From Actinomycetes bacterium (GTDB lineage: Bacteria; Actinomycetota; Acidimicrobiia; Acidimicrobiales; Palsa-688), in the NCBI GenBank assembly GCA_021815935.1, contig JAKAZH010000037.1, positions 1-12,179 on the forward strand: a stretch of 12,179 bases of DNA. Reading direction: 5' to 3'. Below, in pieces: positions 6,040 to 12,179 of this stretch. The stretch's first letter is position 1, and the number at the start of each line of letters is the position of its first letter. Both the position numbers and the translations under genes were made by a program. Below the pieces are notes generated by a model that was not told the origin of the DNA, did no database searches, and saw nothing but the letters and a program-made list of their open reading frames with translations.

Positions 6040-6491
6040 TGCGAAGACGCCCCCGACCCCGCCTTGAACGACCATCGCGCGCCAGCGATGTCGTCAAGCA
6101 CCGTCGACTCGTCTCTTGCGCGTGCCTGATCCCACTCCGAGCGACGACGCTCATCTAGGCGCTCCAAGGAAGCCACCCTCTGTCCTGCCAGAACCCAGGC
6201 CGCATGGCATTCAGCTGCTTTTGTTTCACACTCGCTGACGACAGTAGAGGCTTGCTCTACGGCTTCGGCCAGTCGCATCTCCCTGCTGCGGTCGTCTAGG
6301 AAGCGGTCCCGCTCACCGGGACCCCGGGAAGGTCGCACGGCCACGAGGTGATAAGCGTCGCGAGCCGCCGCATGAAGGGCCTCGGACCTGCGCAGACGAC
6401 GATTCGCGTCTGCAAGGTTCTGGCGCGCCAACTCCTCCTGCGCCCTGCGCGCCCGCAGCACGGTCTCCAATGAGAACTTGTACCTTTTCAC
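6036..6491 (-). CDS. fliJ: FliJ, flagellar export chaperone / ATPase stalk
   Basis: FliJ sits in the centre of the FliI ring, stimulates the ATPase, links it to the FlhA gate and escorts export substrates. The product is 151 residues, normal for the family (about 145-150). It starts with the typical KRYKFSLETVLRARRAQEE and is almost entirely charged alpha-helix with an antiparallel coiled-coil pattern: ARQNLADANRRLRRSEA near the N-terminus and AGQRVASLERLDERRRSEW near the C-terminus. The start is GTG (6491-6489), overlapping the fliI stop as GTGA, so it is translated by coupling from the ATPase gene. Sequence conservation in FliJ is low, but the N-terminal motif, size and position right after fliI make the call secure. 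Confidence 0.9.
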   Translation of the reverse strand: MKRYKFSLETVLRARRAQEELARQNLADANRRLRRSEALHAAARDAYHLVAVRPSRGPGERDRFLDDRSREMRLAEAVEQASTVVSECETKAAECHAAWVLAGQRVASLERLDERRRSEWDQARARDESTVLDDIAGARWSFKAGSGASSQ

Positions 6492-7837
6492 GACTCGGCC
6501 GCCGTTACCAGCTCCATCGCGGCCGGGACGGGCGCGCCGAGAACCTCACCGAGCAGACGCCAGGACTCGTCGAGCAAGACGACCTGGTCTTTTGCTTGCC
6601 GTAGGAAGCAGTCAATGTCGTCGCGCAATCGCATGGCGGTGTCGACGAGCGGGTTGGTACCCGCAACGTAAGCACCGATTTCGATCAGGTCCCGCGCATC
6701 GCGGTACGCGGAGAGGATACGTCGCATCTCCCTGCTGAGCACTCGCTGTTCCGGCGAGGTGATCATAGACTCGACGCGCGAGACCGACTCCAGCACTTCG
6801 ATGCTCGGGAAGTGACCCGACGTCGCCAAACGCCTGGACAGCACGACGTGGCCGTCGAGGATCGAGCGCGTGGTGTCCGCTATCGGCTCGTTCATGTCGT
6901 CGCCGTCAACGAGAACCGTGTAGAGGCCGGTGATCGAACCGACCTCTCCGGCGCCTGCACGCTCGAGGAGCTTCGGAAGTAGGGAGAACACCGACGGCGG
7001 GTAGCCGCGGGTCGCGGGCGGCTCCCCCGCTGACAGGCCCACCTCGCGCTGAGCCATCGCGAAGCGTGTGATCGAGTCCATCATCAATACGACGTCATTG
7101 CCCTGATCGCGGAACCACTCGGCGATCCGCGTCGCGGTGAACGCCGCCCGGATCCGGACCATCGCCGGCTCGTCGGATGTCGCCACCACCACCACGGAGC
7201 GCGCCAAGCCTTCAGGCCCGAGGTCGTGGCTGATGAACTCGTTGACCTCCCGTCCTCGCTCACCGACCAAAGCGAGCACAGAAACCGATGCGTTCGTTCC
7301 GCGCGCGATCATGGACAGAAGACTCGACTTTCCTACTCCCGACCCGGCGAAAATCCCGAGTCGCTGACCTCGACCGCAGGGAACCATCGTGTCAAGCGCT
7401 CGTACCCCGAGGGAGAGTTGACGGTCGACTAGCTCGCGTCGCAGCGGGTGCGGCGGGGTCCCGTCGACGCCTACCTGCTCCCACTCACCTTCGATGGGCT
7501 TCCCGTCGATTGGCCTGCCGAGACCGTCCAGGACTCTGCCGAGCAGCCCCCGGCCTACCATCACCTGGAGTGGGCCACCTGCGGTCTCCACGCGGTCACC
7601 GAAGCGCACCCCGGTGAGATCCCCGAGAGGCATGCAGGCAAGGGAGGAACCCTCGACGGCAACCACTTCCGCATCTAGGACTCCACCCGCGCGAAAGATG
7701 CGAAGCGCGTCGCCGACGGCGGCTCGAACCCCGTCAACCTCGACACGCAGACCGACTATACGGGTGACATGACCGGAGACCTGCGGCTTGACGGCCTCGC
7801 TCAGACGGCCGCGCAGGGAATCCGAGATTACTGTCAC
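6488..7837 (-). CDS. fliI: FliI, flagellum-specific export ATPase
   Basis: FliI is the hexameric ATPase that powers and prepares substrates for flagellar type III export; it resembles the F1 beta subunit. The open frame extends to 7960, but that stretch lies over fliH and reads as Arg/Pro/Ser-rich noise. I take the GTG at 7837, which overlaps the fliH stop as GTGA and has AAAGGA 8 bases upstream. This gives 449 residues, the usual FliI length. Residues 1-90 are the N-terminal beta-barrel domain (HVTRIVGLRVEVDG). The Walker A loop is GSGVGKS at 165-171 (Lys170), the catalytic glutamate lies in GERGREV at 192-198, and the Walker B strand is VVLMMDS at 249-255. Further family motifs are GEPPATRGYPPSVFSLLPKL and DDMNEPIADTTRSILDGH. 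All catalytic residues look intact. Confidence 0.96.
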   Translation of the reverse strand: MTVISDSLRGRLSEAVKPQVSGHVTRIVGLRVEVDGVRAAVGDALRIFRAGGVLDAEVVAVEGSSLACMPLGDLTGVRFGDRVETAGGPLQVMVGRGLLGRVLDGLGRPIDGKPIEGEWEQVGVDGTPPHPLRRELVDRQLSLGVRALDTMVPCGRGQRLGIFAGSGVGKSSLLSMIARGTNASVSVLALVGERGREVNEFISHDLGPEGLARSVVVVATSDEPAMVRIRAAFTATRIAEWFRDQGNDVVLMMDSITRFAMAQREVGLSAGEPPATRGYPPSVFSLLPKLLERAGAGEVGSITGLYTVLVDGDDMNEPIADTTRSILDGHVVLSRRLATSGHFPSIEVLESVSRVESMITSPEQRVLSREMRRILSAYRDARDLIEIGAYVAGTNPLVDTAMRLRDDIDCFLRQAKDQVVLLDESWRLLGEVLGAPVPAAMELVTAAES

Positions 7838-8496
7838 TCCCCTTGTCCTTTCGACTTTGACGGACCGGTCAGGTGCAGATTGTCGAGTACCTGGCGGGCA
7901 CGACCGAGTGCTGAGCCGATCTGGGCGTCCACTTGGCACGCACCAGCGACGACGAGACACCCTCCTAGCTCGATCGACGGATCACCGACTACCTTGACGG
8001 CAGAGTCGGGTACGAGGTCCTGGATGTCTTCGACACCGAGAGCGTCGCCGGGGTTGACCCGCACCACGATGTCTTCCCCCTCCGGTATCAATCGCAGGGC
8101 GCGCGTGGCAGCGGCTAAGGCGGGACGGGTTGCAGACAGTTCTTGTCCGAGGATCGCTTCCGCCAACCCGCACGCTAGCTCGACTACTTCGACCTCGCCG
8201 AGGGCTACCGCCTCACGCCGGCTGGCGGCAAGGAGATCCGCGCTGGCCACGAGCGACTCGGTAAGCCTGCGCAGCGCTGACGCACGGCCAACCTCCGCTG
8301 CGGCCAGGAACTCGGCCATCGCTGCGTCGTAGCCTTCCTGCCACGCCTGACGGCGAGCTTCGACTTCGGACTCCTCCGAAATGACACCGTGGCCACCCGA
8401 GAGCCCACCGTGACACGACAGCAGCGATACGACTGGGGCGTCCGCGCTGTCCTCGCGCCGAACGATCCGACGGTGAAGCACTTTAGACGAACTCAT
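7834..8496 (-). CDS. fliH: FliH, flagellar export ATPase stator/regulator
   Basis: FliH dimers bind and restrain FliI and anchor it to the C-ring through FliN. The product is 220 residues, close to the family's usual size. Residues 1-40 are variable. Residues about 41-75 form the charged helical segment with the conserved ARRQAWQEGYDAAMAEF pattern (an EGYxxA motif). A long Ala-rich helix follows, and the C-terminal FliI-binding domain at about 100-210 contains EVVELACGLAEAILGQEL, then DIVVRVNPGD, VVGDPSIELGGCLVVAG and IDAQIGSAL-like residues (VDAQIGSALGRARQVLD). This last segment is shared with the SctL and V/F-ATPase stator family. The gene overlaps the end of fliG by 14 bases. The N-terminal tryptophans that contact FlhA in Salmonella FliH are not present. 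Confidence 0.92.
   Translation of the reverse strand: MSSSKVLHRRIVRREDSADAPVVSLLSCHGGLSGGHGVISEESEVEARRQAWQEGYDAAMAEFLAAAEVGRASALRRLTESLVASADLLAASRREAVALGEVEVVELACGLAEAILGQELSATRPALAAATRALRLIPEGEDIVVRVNPGDALGVEDIQDLVPDSAVKVVGDPSIELGGCLVVAGACQVDAQIGSALGRARQVLDNLHLTGPSKSKGQGE
7846..7851 (-). promoter_or_regulatory. Ribosome binding site deciding the fliI start
   Basis: AAAGGA on the minus strand, inside the last codons of fliH, lies 8 bases before the GTG at 7837. It supports the short FliI form over the longer open frame that begins at 7960. Confidence 0.6.
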
Positions 8497-9487
8497 CGTC
8501 GCCTCGCGCGAGCACTATCTCACCGGACGTTTCGAGATCGCGAACTATCTTCACAATGGCGCTCTGGGCAGACTCGACTTGTGACAGTCGCGTCGGACCG
8601 AGCGAGTCGATCTCTTCGAGGAGATCCTCGGATGCCCTCTCGGACATGTTCCGCATGAACCGCTCGCGAATATTCTCGCTCCCGGCCTTCAAGGCTATGG
8701 CGAGATCTTTCGGAACTACATGGCGGAGAATGAGCTGGAGCGATCGGTCGTCCAGGCTGATCAGGTCGTCGAAGACGAACATCTCATTGCGGATCGATTC
8801 TGCGAGAGCGGGGTCTTCCTGCTCAAGGCGGTTAAGAATCTGCTTCTCCGTGCTGCGGTCGGTCAAGTTCAGGATCGCTATCGTCGACTCCATCCCCCCT
8901 ACCGGGCTGGTGGCGGCGACGCCATTTCGAAGCAGAGACGAGGCTTTCGACTCGAGCACCTCGGCGAGCTGTCGGATCACGACAGGGCTGATGCGGCCCA
9001 TCGTGGCGAGACGCCGGATCAGGTCGACTCGCAGTTCCTCCTCCATGCCGGCAAGCAGCTGCGCGGCCGAATCGGCGGAAAGGTGGGCGAGCATGACCGC
9101 TATGGTCTGGGGATGCTCCTCGGCGACGAGGTTGCCTAGCTGGCGGATGTCGATCCGTTGGATGAAGGCGAGTGGCTGCTGGTCCCGGTCTTCTACCAAC
9201 TCTCCAAGGACTGCCTCGGCGCGCTCCGCTCCAAAACGGTCACGCAGCAGCTTGCGGGCTACATCAACCCCGCCTTGCGCCACCTGCAGGTACTGGCTGG
9301 CCTGGGTATTGAACTCCGCGAGAACCTTGTCGACGTCTGAGGGCTCCAGTGTCGGCAGTTCGACCATGGCGGTCATGATCTCGGTCACGTCAATTTCGCT
9401 CATTGAGCGAAGAACCTTCGACGCCCGGGATTCATCCAGCTGAGCAATCACTATCGCCGCGCGCTGTGCGCCTGTCAGAGTCTTCAT
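8483..9487 (-). CDS. fliG: FliG, flagellar motor switch/torque protein
   Basis: FliG is the rotor protein that contacts the MotA stator; it attaches to the FliF C-terminus and to FliM. The product is 334 residues, the standard length. N-terminal domain, about 1-100: LTGAQRAAIVIAQLDESRAS. The middle domain contains the FliM-binding EHPQTIA motif (124-130). The C-terminal domain contains MFVFDDLISLDDRSLQLIL and the torque helix. The charged residues important in E. coli FliG are present by position: Lys267 (ALK), Arg284 (SER), Glu291-Glu292 in place of Asp-Asp, and Arg300 (PTR). The protein should therefore be fully functional with a MotA stator, although no stator gene is in this window. Its ATG overlaps the fliF stop as TGATG (9489-9485). 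Confidence 0.96.
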   Translation of the reverse strand: MKTLTGAQRAAIVIAQLDESRASKVLRSMSEIDVTEIMTAMVELPTLEPSDVDKVLAEFNTQASQYLQVAQGGVDVARKLLRDRFGAERAEAVLGELVEDRDQQPLAFIQRIDIRQLGNLVAEEHPQTIAVMLAHLSADSAAQLLAGMEEELRVDLIRRLATMGRISPVVIRQLAEVLESKASSLLRNGVAATSPVGGMESTIAILNLTDRSTEKQILNRLEQEDPALAESIRNEMFVFDDLISLDDRSLQLILRHVVPKDLAIALKAGSENIRERFMRNMSERASEDLLEEIDSLGPTRLSQVESAQSAIVKIVRDLETSGEIVLARGDDEFV

Positions 9488-11073
9488 CAGCCCACCGCCT
9501 CACGCGAACCGTCCGACAGCCACGTGCGCAACATGCCGGCCACATCGTCGGGCTGATGGTCAATGAAGTCGTTTATCGTCAACGCCCCGCTTGCGGCGGA
9601 GAGCTCGGCCCCGCCGACGGCGGGCATCAGGGCCGTCGGGTTGAACTCCCGGGCTGAGCGCAGCGCCTCCATATCGCTCGGACCTAGGACCGTCGGAGCC
9701 ATACGGGCCTTGCGGGCCGAACGCCACAGCAGGAAGAGGACTACCGCAATGATGAGGAACACCACAGCCGTTTTGATGAGCGAGCCGAACGCCTTGCTCT
9801 GCCCTGCGGCGGCTGCTGCCTTCGCTGCAGTCGCAGCCTGCTGCGCCACCGAGGTGTTGAATGGCATCGTCGAGAAGGCGAGCTGGTCACCCCTTTTGGT
9901 GTCGATTCCCGCAGCGGCGGCGACCCCCGCCTGAAGCGCCGTCAGGTTGACCCCCTTCGGTACGGCCGTAGAGTTGATCAGGACAGCGACCTGCTCTGAT
10001 TTGAGGGTTCCCGGTGCCTGCTGGACGGTCTGGGTTTGCTCACTCGTCTCACATGTCTGACTCGACGTGCTGTTGGAGTAGTTGCCTGTCGCGCCGGCGA
10101 CAGTTGTGGCAGTCACTGCGCCTGCGGCACCCCCCGGCGGCGTGCCCGTACCTGTGTAGCTCTGACTGGATTGGCTGTTCTGGGTGCAGAAACTGACCGG
10201 CTTCCCGTTGGCCCCCAGCTGGATGCTGTTGGTCGTCGTGGAAACCTGTGAGTAATCCAACGTCGCGTTCACCTGAACGTCGGCGTTGCCGGCTCCAACG
10301 ACGCTGGCCAGGTACGCGTTGACCTTGGTCGCCACGCTGCTGTCATACGAGCTGGACTGGCCACCTCCGCCTGATCCGCCGGCAGTGACACCGGGGCCGG
10401 CAAGGAGGTCGCCGCTCGAGTCGGCCACGGTAACATCCGCTGAGTTCAGGTTCGGGATACTCGACGCAACCAGGTGCACGATCGCTTGAACGTCTCCGCT
10501 GCTAAGCGACTGACCGGACGTCATCGTCACCAGAACGGACGCTCCTGTGGGTGTGTCCTGGGTCAAGGAGAAGTTCTGGTTCGCGGGGAGAGCGATGTTG
10601 ACCTGGCTCGACGCGACACCCGATATCGAGTCGATCGTCTGCTCGAGCTCACCTTGCAGGGCCTGCAGGTAGTCGGCCTGCTGAGTCATATTGGACGTCG
10701 TGATGCCGGTCTTGTCCAATAAGGACAACCCCACGGTGGAACTGGCAGGAAGGCCTGACGCCGCTAGGCTCACACGCTCGGAGTTGACGTCGTTGACCGG
10801 GACCATGATCGTCGAGCCACCGTTGGTCAGCTGAAACGGAACTTTCGCCGACGTCAACTGGGTCGTGATGCTCGAAACGTCAGAGGCCTTCAAATTCGTG
10901 TACAGCGGGGCGTACGTTGGTTTGCCGGTGAGCGACATCATGACGAGCCCACCCGCGACTGCGGCGACGATCGCCGCAAGAGTGACGGCCTTCTGGCCGG
11001 GCGTGAAGCCGCTCGCGAACTGTTTGGCGCTGGCGCGGGCGCGCTCGGCGACGTTGACGGGAACTAGCGACAC
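9487..11073 (-). CDS. fliF: FliF, flagellar MS-ring protein
   Basis: FliF forms the MS-ring in the cytoplasmic membrane, the base on which rod, export gate and C-ring assemble. The product is 528 residues, within the family range. TM1 is at about 30-50 and TM2 at about 432-450. Between them lie the ring-building motifs: PTYAPLYTNLKASDVSSIT, GGSTIMVPVNDVNSERVSLA and ALQGELEQTIDSISGVASSQ (about 52-160), then the secretin-like ring domain (about 170-230). A third region follows with an inserted Gly/Ser/Thr-rich loop (about 290-350). The cytoplasmic FliG-binding tail ends in TINDFIDHQPDDVAGMLRTW (499-518). The start is GTG (11073-11071), one base after the fliE stop. Cys296 and Cys341 are the only cysteines, and both lie in the extracytoplasmic loop. 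Confidence 0.95.
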   Translation of the reverse strand: MSLVPVNVAERARASAKQFASGFTPGQKAVTLAAIVAAVAGGLVMMSLTGKPTYAPLYTNLKASDVSSITTQLTSAKVPFQLTNGGSTIMVPVNDVNSERVSLAASGLPASSTVGLSLLDKTGITTSNMTQQADYLQALQGELEQTIDSISGVASSQVNIALPANQNFSLTQDTPTGASVLVTMTSGQSLSSGDVQAIVHLVASSIPNLNSADVTVADSSGDLLAGPGVTAGGSGGGGQSSSYDSSVATKVNAYLASVVGAGNADVQVNATLDYSQVSTTTNSIQLGANGKPVSFCTQNSQSSQSYTGTGTPPGGAAGAVTATTVAGATGNYSNSTSSQTCETSEQTQTVQQAPGTLKSEQVAVLINSTAVPKGVNLTALQAGVAAAAGIDTKRGDQLAFSTMPFNTSVAQQAATAAKAAAAAGQSKAFGSLIKTAVVFLIIAVVLFLLWRSARKARMAPTVLGPSDMEALRSAREFNPTALMPAVGGAELSAASGALTINDFIDHQPDDVAGMLRTWLSDGSREAVG

Positions 11074-11074
11074 T

Positions 11075-11410
11075 TCAAACCTGCATATTCATGATCTGGG
11101 TGAAGGCGGCGACCGCCTTGTTGGTAACTGCCGTCGTCACCTGGGTGGCGACCGACGCCTGGGTAGCTGCGATCATCGCGTCAGCGAGGTTCCCCTGCCC
11201 CGCAGCCGCGCTAGCGGCGGCGCTCGACGCAGCGTTTTGTACCTGCTGAAGTTGATCGATGGCGCCGCTAACCGTGTTCGCGAACGCGCCGGGGGTCCCC
11301 GTCGACGATCCCGCTGATGACAGCGCGCCGGTGCCGGCGCCGCCGCCGCCGACTGCAGTACCAGAGCCGAGCGGGGATATTGACGGAAGTGAGGATATCG
11401 GAGGTATCAC
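11075..11410 (-). CDS. fliE: FliE, rod / MS-ring junction protein
   Basis: FliE connects the MS-ring and export gate to the first rod subunits and is an early export substrate. The product is 111 residues, close to the usual 100-110. A Gly/Ser-rich N-terminal third (1-40) is followed by helix 1, FANTVSGAIDQLQQVQNAAS, and then the diagnostic C-terminal region: NLADAMIAATQASVATQVTT and NKAVAAFTQIMNMQV, where the final xxIMxMxV is conserved. The start is GTG (11410-11408), separated from the flgC stop by one base (TGACGTG); the gene ends one base before fliF. The flgB-flgC-fliE-fliF order is standard. Confidence 0.93.
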   Translation of the reverse strand: MIPPISSLPSISPLGSGTAVGGGGAGTGALSSAGSSTGTPGAFANTVSGAIDQLQQVQNAASSAAASAAAGQGNLADAMIAATQASVATQVTTAVTNKAVAAFTQIMNMQV

Positions 11411-11411
11411 G

Positions 11412-11816
11412 TCAGGTCCCTATCGTGAGTGCTGACTGGTAGGCGAGTTTTGCATGAGCCAGAGCCGAAGCATTCGCCTGGTAATCGGTCTGAGCGGCGA
11501 TCAAGTGCACCATCTGGCTTCCCATGTCGACGTTGGCGACCCTCACATTGCCCTGTGCGTCCGCGAGCGGGTTGCTGGGCTGGTATTGCACGAGTCCGGC
11601 GGCGCTGCCAAGTAGCACTGAGCTGACTGCCACGCCGTCCCCGACCTGGCCGGCCTGGCCGACAGCCTGAAAGAATGGCGTTTGCGTCGCGTAGACCGGC
11701 GAAGTCGTCGCTACAGTATCGTTCGCGTTGGCAATGTTGCCGGCGGTGGTGTTTATCCATGTTTGGGCAGCACTGATGCCCGAACCGGATATGTCGAGTG
11801 CGCTGAAGAGGCTCAT
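11412..11816 (-). CDS. flgC: FlgC, proximal rod protein
   Basis: FlgC is a proximal rod subunit exported through the flagellar apparatus. The product is 134 residues, normal for the family (about 134-150). The N-terminal rod motif reads ALDISGSGISAAQTWINTTA followed by GNIANANDTVATTSPVYATQ, and the C-terminal helix contains NVDMGSQMVHLIAAQTDYQA with a terminal ALTIG. The usual tripeptide that precedes AYEAN is diverged to QTDYQAN. The ATG overlaps the flgB stop as ATGA (11816-11813). Length and the near-N-terminal LDIS motif separate it from FlgB, FlgF and FlgG. Confidence 0.94.
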   Translation of the reverse strand: MSLFSALDISGSGISAAQTWINTTAGNIANANDTVATTSPVYATQTPFFQAVGQAGQVGDGVAVSSVLLGSAAGLVQYQPSNPLADAQGNVRVANVDMGSQMVHLIAAQTDYQANASALAHAKLAYQSALTIGT

Positions 11817-12157
11817 GCGAAGGTACCTCCGGCCGCTCCTTGCACGAGGCGGAACTGGGCGTTGAGCAGTTCGACCGTCGACTGGTATTGAAGGGTGTTC
11901 TGCTCGGCTGCGACGAGCTCGTTGCTGGCGCTGACGTTGTTACCGTTGGTGGCGGGGATTGCCTGGCTTGGGTTGACACTGACCGTCGCCGTACCGCCGC
12001 CCGGAGACGACAGGGCCTGAGCTAGGCTGGACTGGAAGTTGACGTCTTGTGCGGTGTACCCTGGCGTCTGGGAGTTTGCAAGATTGTTGGCTATGGCTTG
12101 CTGCTGGCTGGTCAATCCGTCGACAGCGAAGTGCAGGACGTCTACTATGCCGCTCAT
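11813..12157 (-). CDS. flgB: FlgB, proximal rod protein
   Basis: FlgB forms the most cell-proximal layer of the rod, next to FliE. The product is 114 residues, at the short end for FlgB (commonly 110-140). It begins MSGIVDVLHFAVDGLTSQQQ; the rod signature AIANNLANSQTPGYTAQDVN is clear at about 21-40, with FQSSLAQAL following. The middle is shortened (SSPGGGTATVSVNPSQ), and the C-terminal helix contains NELVAAEQNTLQYQSTVELL then NAQFRLVQGA. GGAGGAG precedes the ATG by 10 bases, and this is the first gene in the window, so it is a candidate first gene of the operon; only 22 bases upstream are visible, too few to show a promoter. Confidence 0.93.
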   Translation of the reverse strand: MSGIVDVLHFAVDGLTSQQQAIANNLANSQTPGYTAQDVNFQSSLAQALSSPGGGTATVSVNPSQAIPATNGNNVSASNELVAAEQNTLQYQSTVELLNAQFRLVQGAAGGTFA

Positions 12158-12167
12158 GGCGGGTGAT

Positions 12168-12174
12168 CTCCTCC
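12168..12174 (-). promoter_or_regulatory. Strong ribosome binding site of flgB
   Basis: GGAGGAG on the minus strand lies 10 bases before the flgB ATG at 12157. Its strength agrees with flgB being initiated independently, possibly as the first gene of the transcript. Confidence 0.7.
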
Positions 12175-12179
12175 ACGGC

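Noticed and set aside
6040..6075. Upstream ATG adding 12 residues to the wall hydrolase
   Set aside because: It has no visible ribosome site, while the ATG at 6039 makes the ATGA overlap with fliJ typical of this operon. The longer form cannot be fully excluded.
7838..7960. 41-residue N-terminal extension of FliI
   Set aside because: It lies over the fliH coding region and reads as Arg/Pro/Ser-rich sequence without family similarity. The GTG at 7837 has a ribosome site, the GTGA overlap and gives the normal FliI length.
8556..9443. Long plus-strand open frame (295 codons) opposite fliG
   Set aside because: It mirrors fliG, a highly conserved gene with every family motif intact. The translation is rich in Ser and Arg with no domain, as expected from the antisense of GC-rich coding DNA.
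11407..11979. Minus-strand open frame of 190 codons over flgC and flgB
   Set aside because: It overlaps two clearly recognised rod genes in another frame, and its Arg/Gln/Pro-rich translation shows no family resemblance.
1..12179. CRISPR arrays, tRNA or rRNA genes, insertion sequences or phage genes
   Set aside because: The window is filled by flagellar genes. I saw no regularly spaced repeats with spacers, no cloverleaf-like tRNA sequence, and no transposase or integrase frame.

Overview
The window is one unidirectional block of flagellar genes, all on the minus strand, so it reads from high to low coordinates. Twelve flagellar structural, export and switch genes are complete, one cell-wall hydrolase gene sits among them, and a fliO fragment runs off the left edge. 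The base composition is GC-rich. The order flgB-flgC-fliE-fliF-fliG-fliH-fliI-fliJ-hydrolase-fliK-flgD-flgE-fliM-fliN-fliO is the compact arrangement seen in flagellated Gram-positive bacteria. The NlpC/P60-plus-SLT hydrolase between fliJ and fliK, several GTG starts and the Ala/Ser/Thr-rich proteins point to a motile actinobacterium (Actinomycetota). I infer the lineage from gene order and composition only; no marker here fixes the genus.

Layout, in the direction of transcription. Bases 12157-11075 encode the proximal rod proteins FlgB and FlgC and the rod/MS-ring adaptor FliE. Bases 11073-8483 encode the MS-ring FliF and the switch protein FliG. Bases 8496-6036 encode the export ATPase module FliH, FliI and FliJ. 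Bases 6039-4891 encode a two-domain peptidoglycan hydrolase (NlpC/P60 then lytic transglycosylase), probably the functional substitute for FlgJ. Bases 4891-1507 encode hook assembly: hook-length control protein FliK, hook cap FlgD and hook protein FlgE. After a 107-base gap come the C-ring proteins FliM and FliN (1399-153), then the first 49 codons of FliO (147 to the edge).

The genes are packed as one transcription and translation unit. Most junctions are ATGA, GTGA or TGATG overlaps or 1-base gaps. Only three junctions exceed 20 bases: fliK/flgD (24), flgD/flgE (34) and flgE/fliM (107). The largest gap contains a perfect 14-base palindrome. It lies where many related clusters carry flbD, motA, motB and fliL, all missing here.

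This is mainly a conventional flagellar cluster; I see no unrelated novel system. The points most worth a second look are: FliM without the N-terminal CheY-binding segment and with an altered GGxG loop; the 3' end of flgD, a repetitive low-complexity tail with a second open frame of stronger coding-like base bias; the hydrolase with no signal peptide; a cysteine pair in the periplasmic loop of FliF; and the missing flbD-motAB-fliL block.
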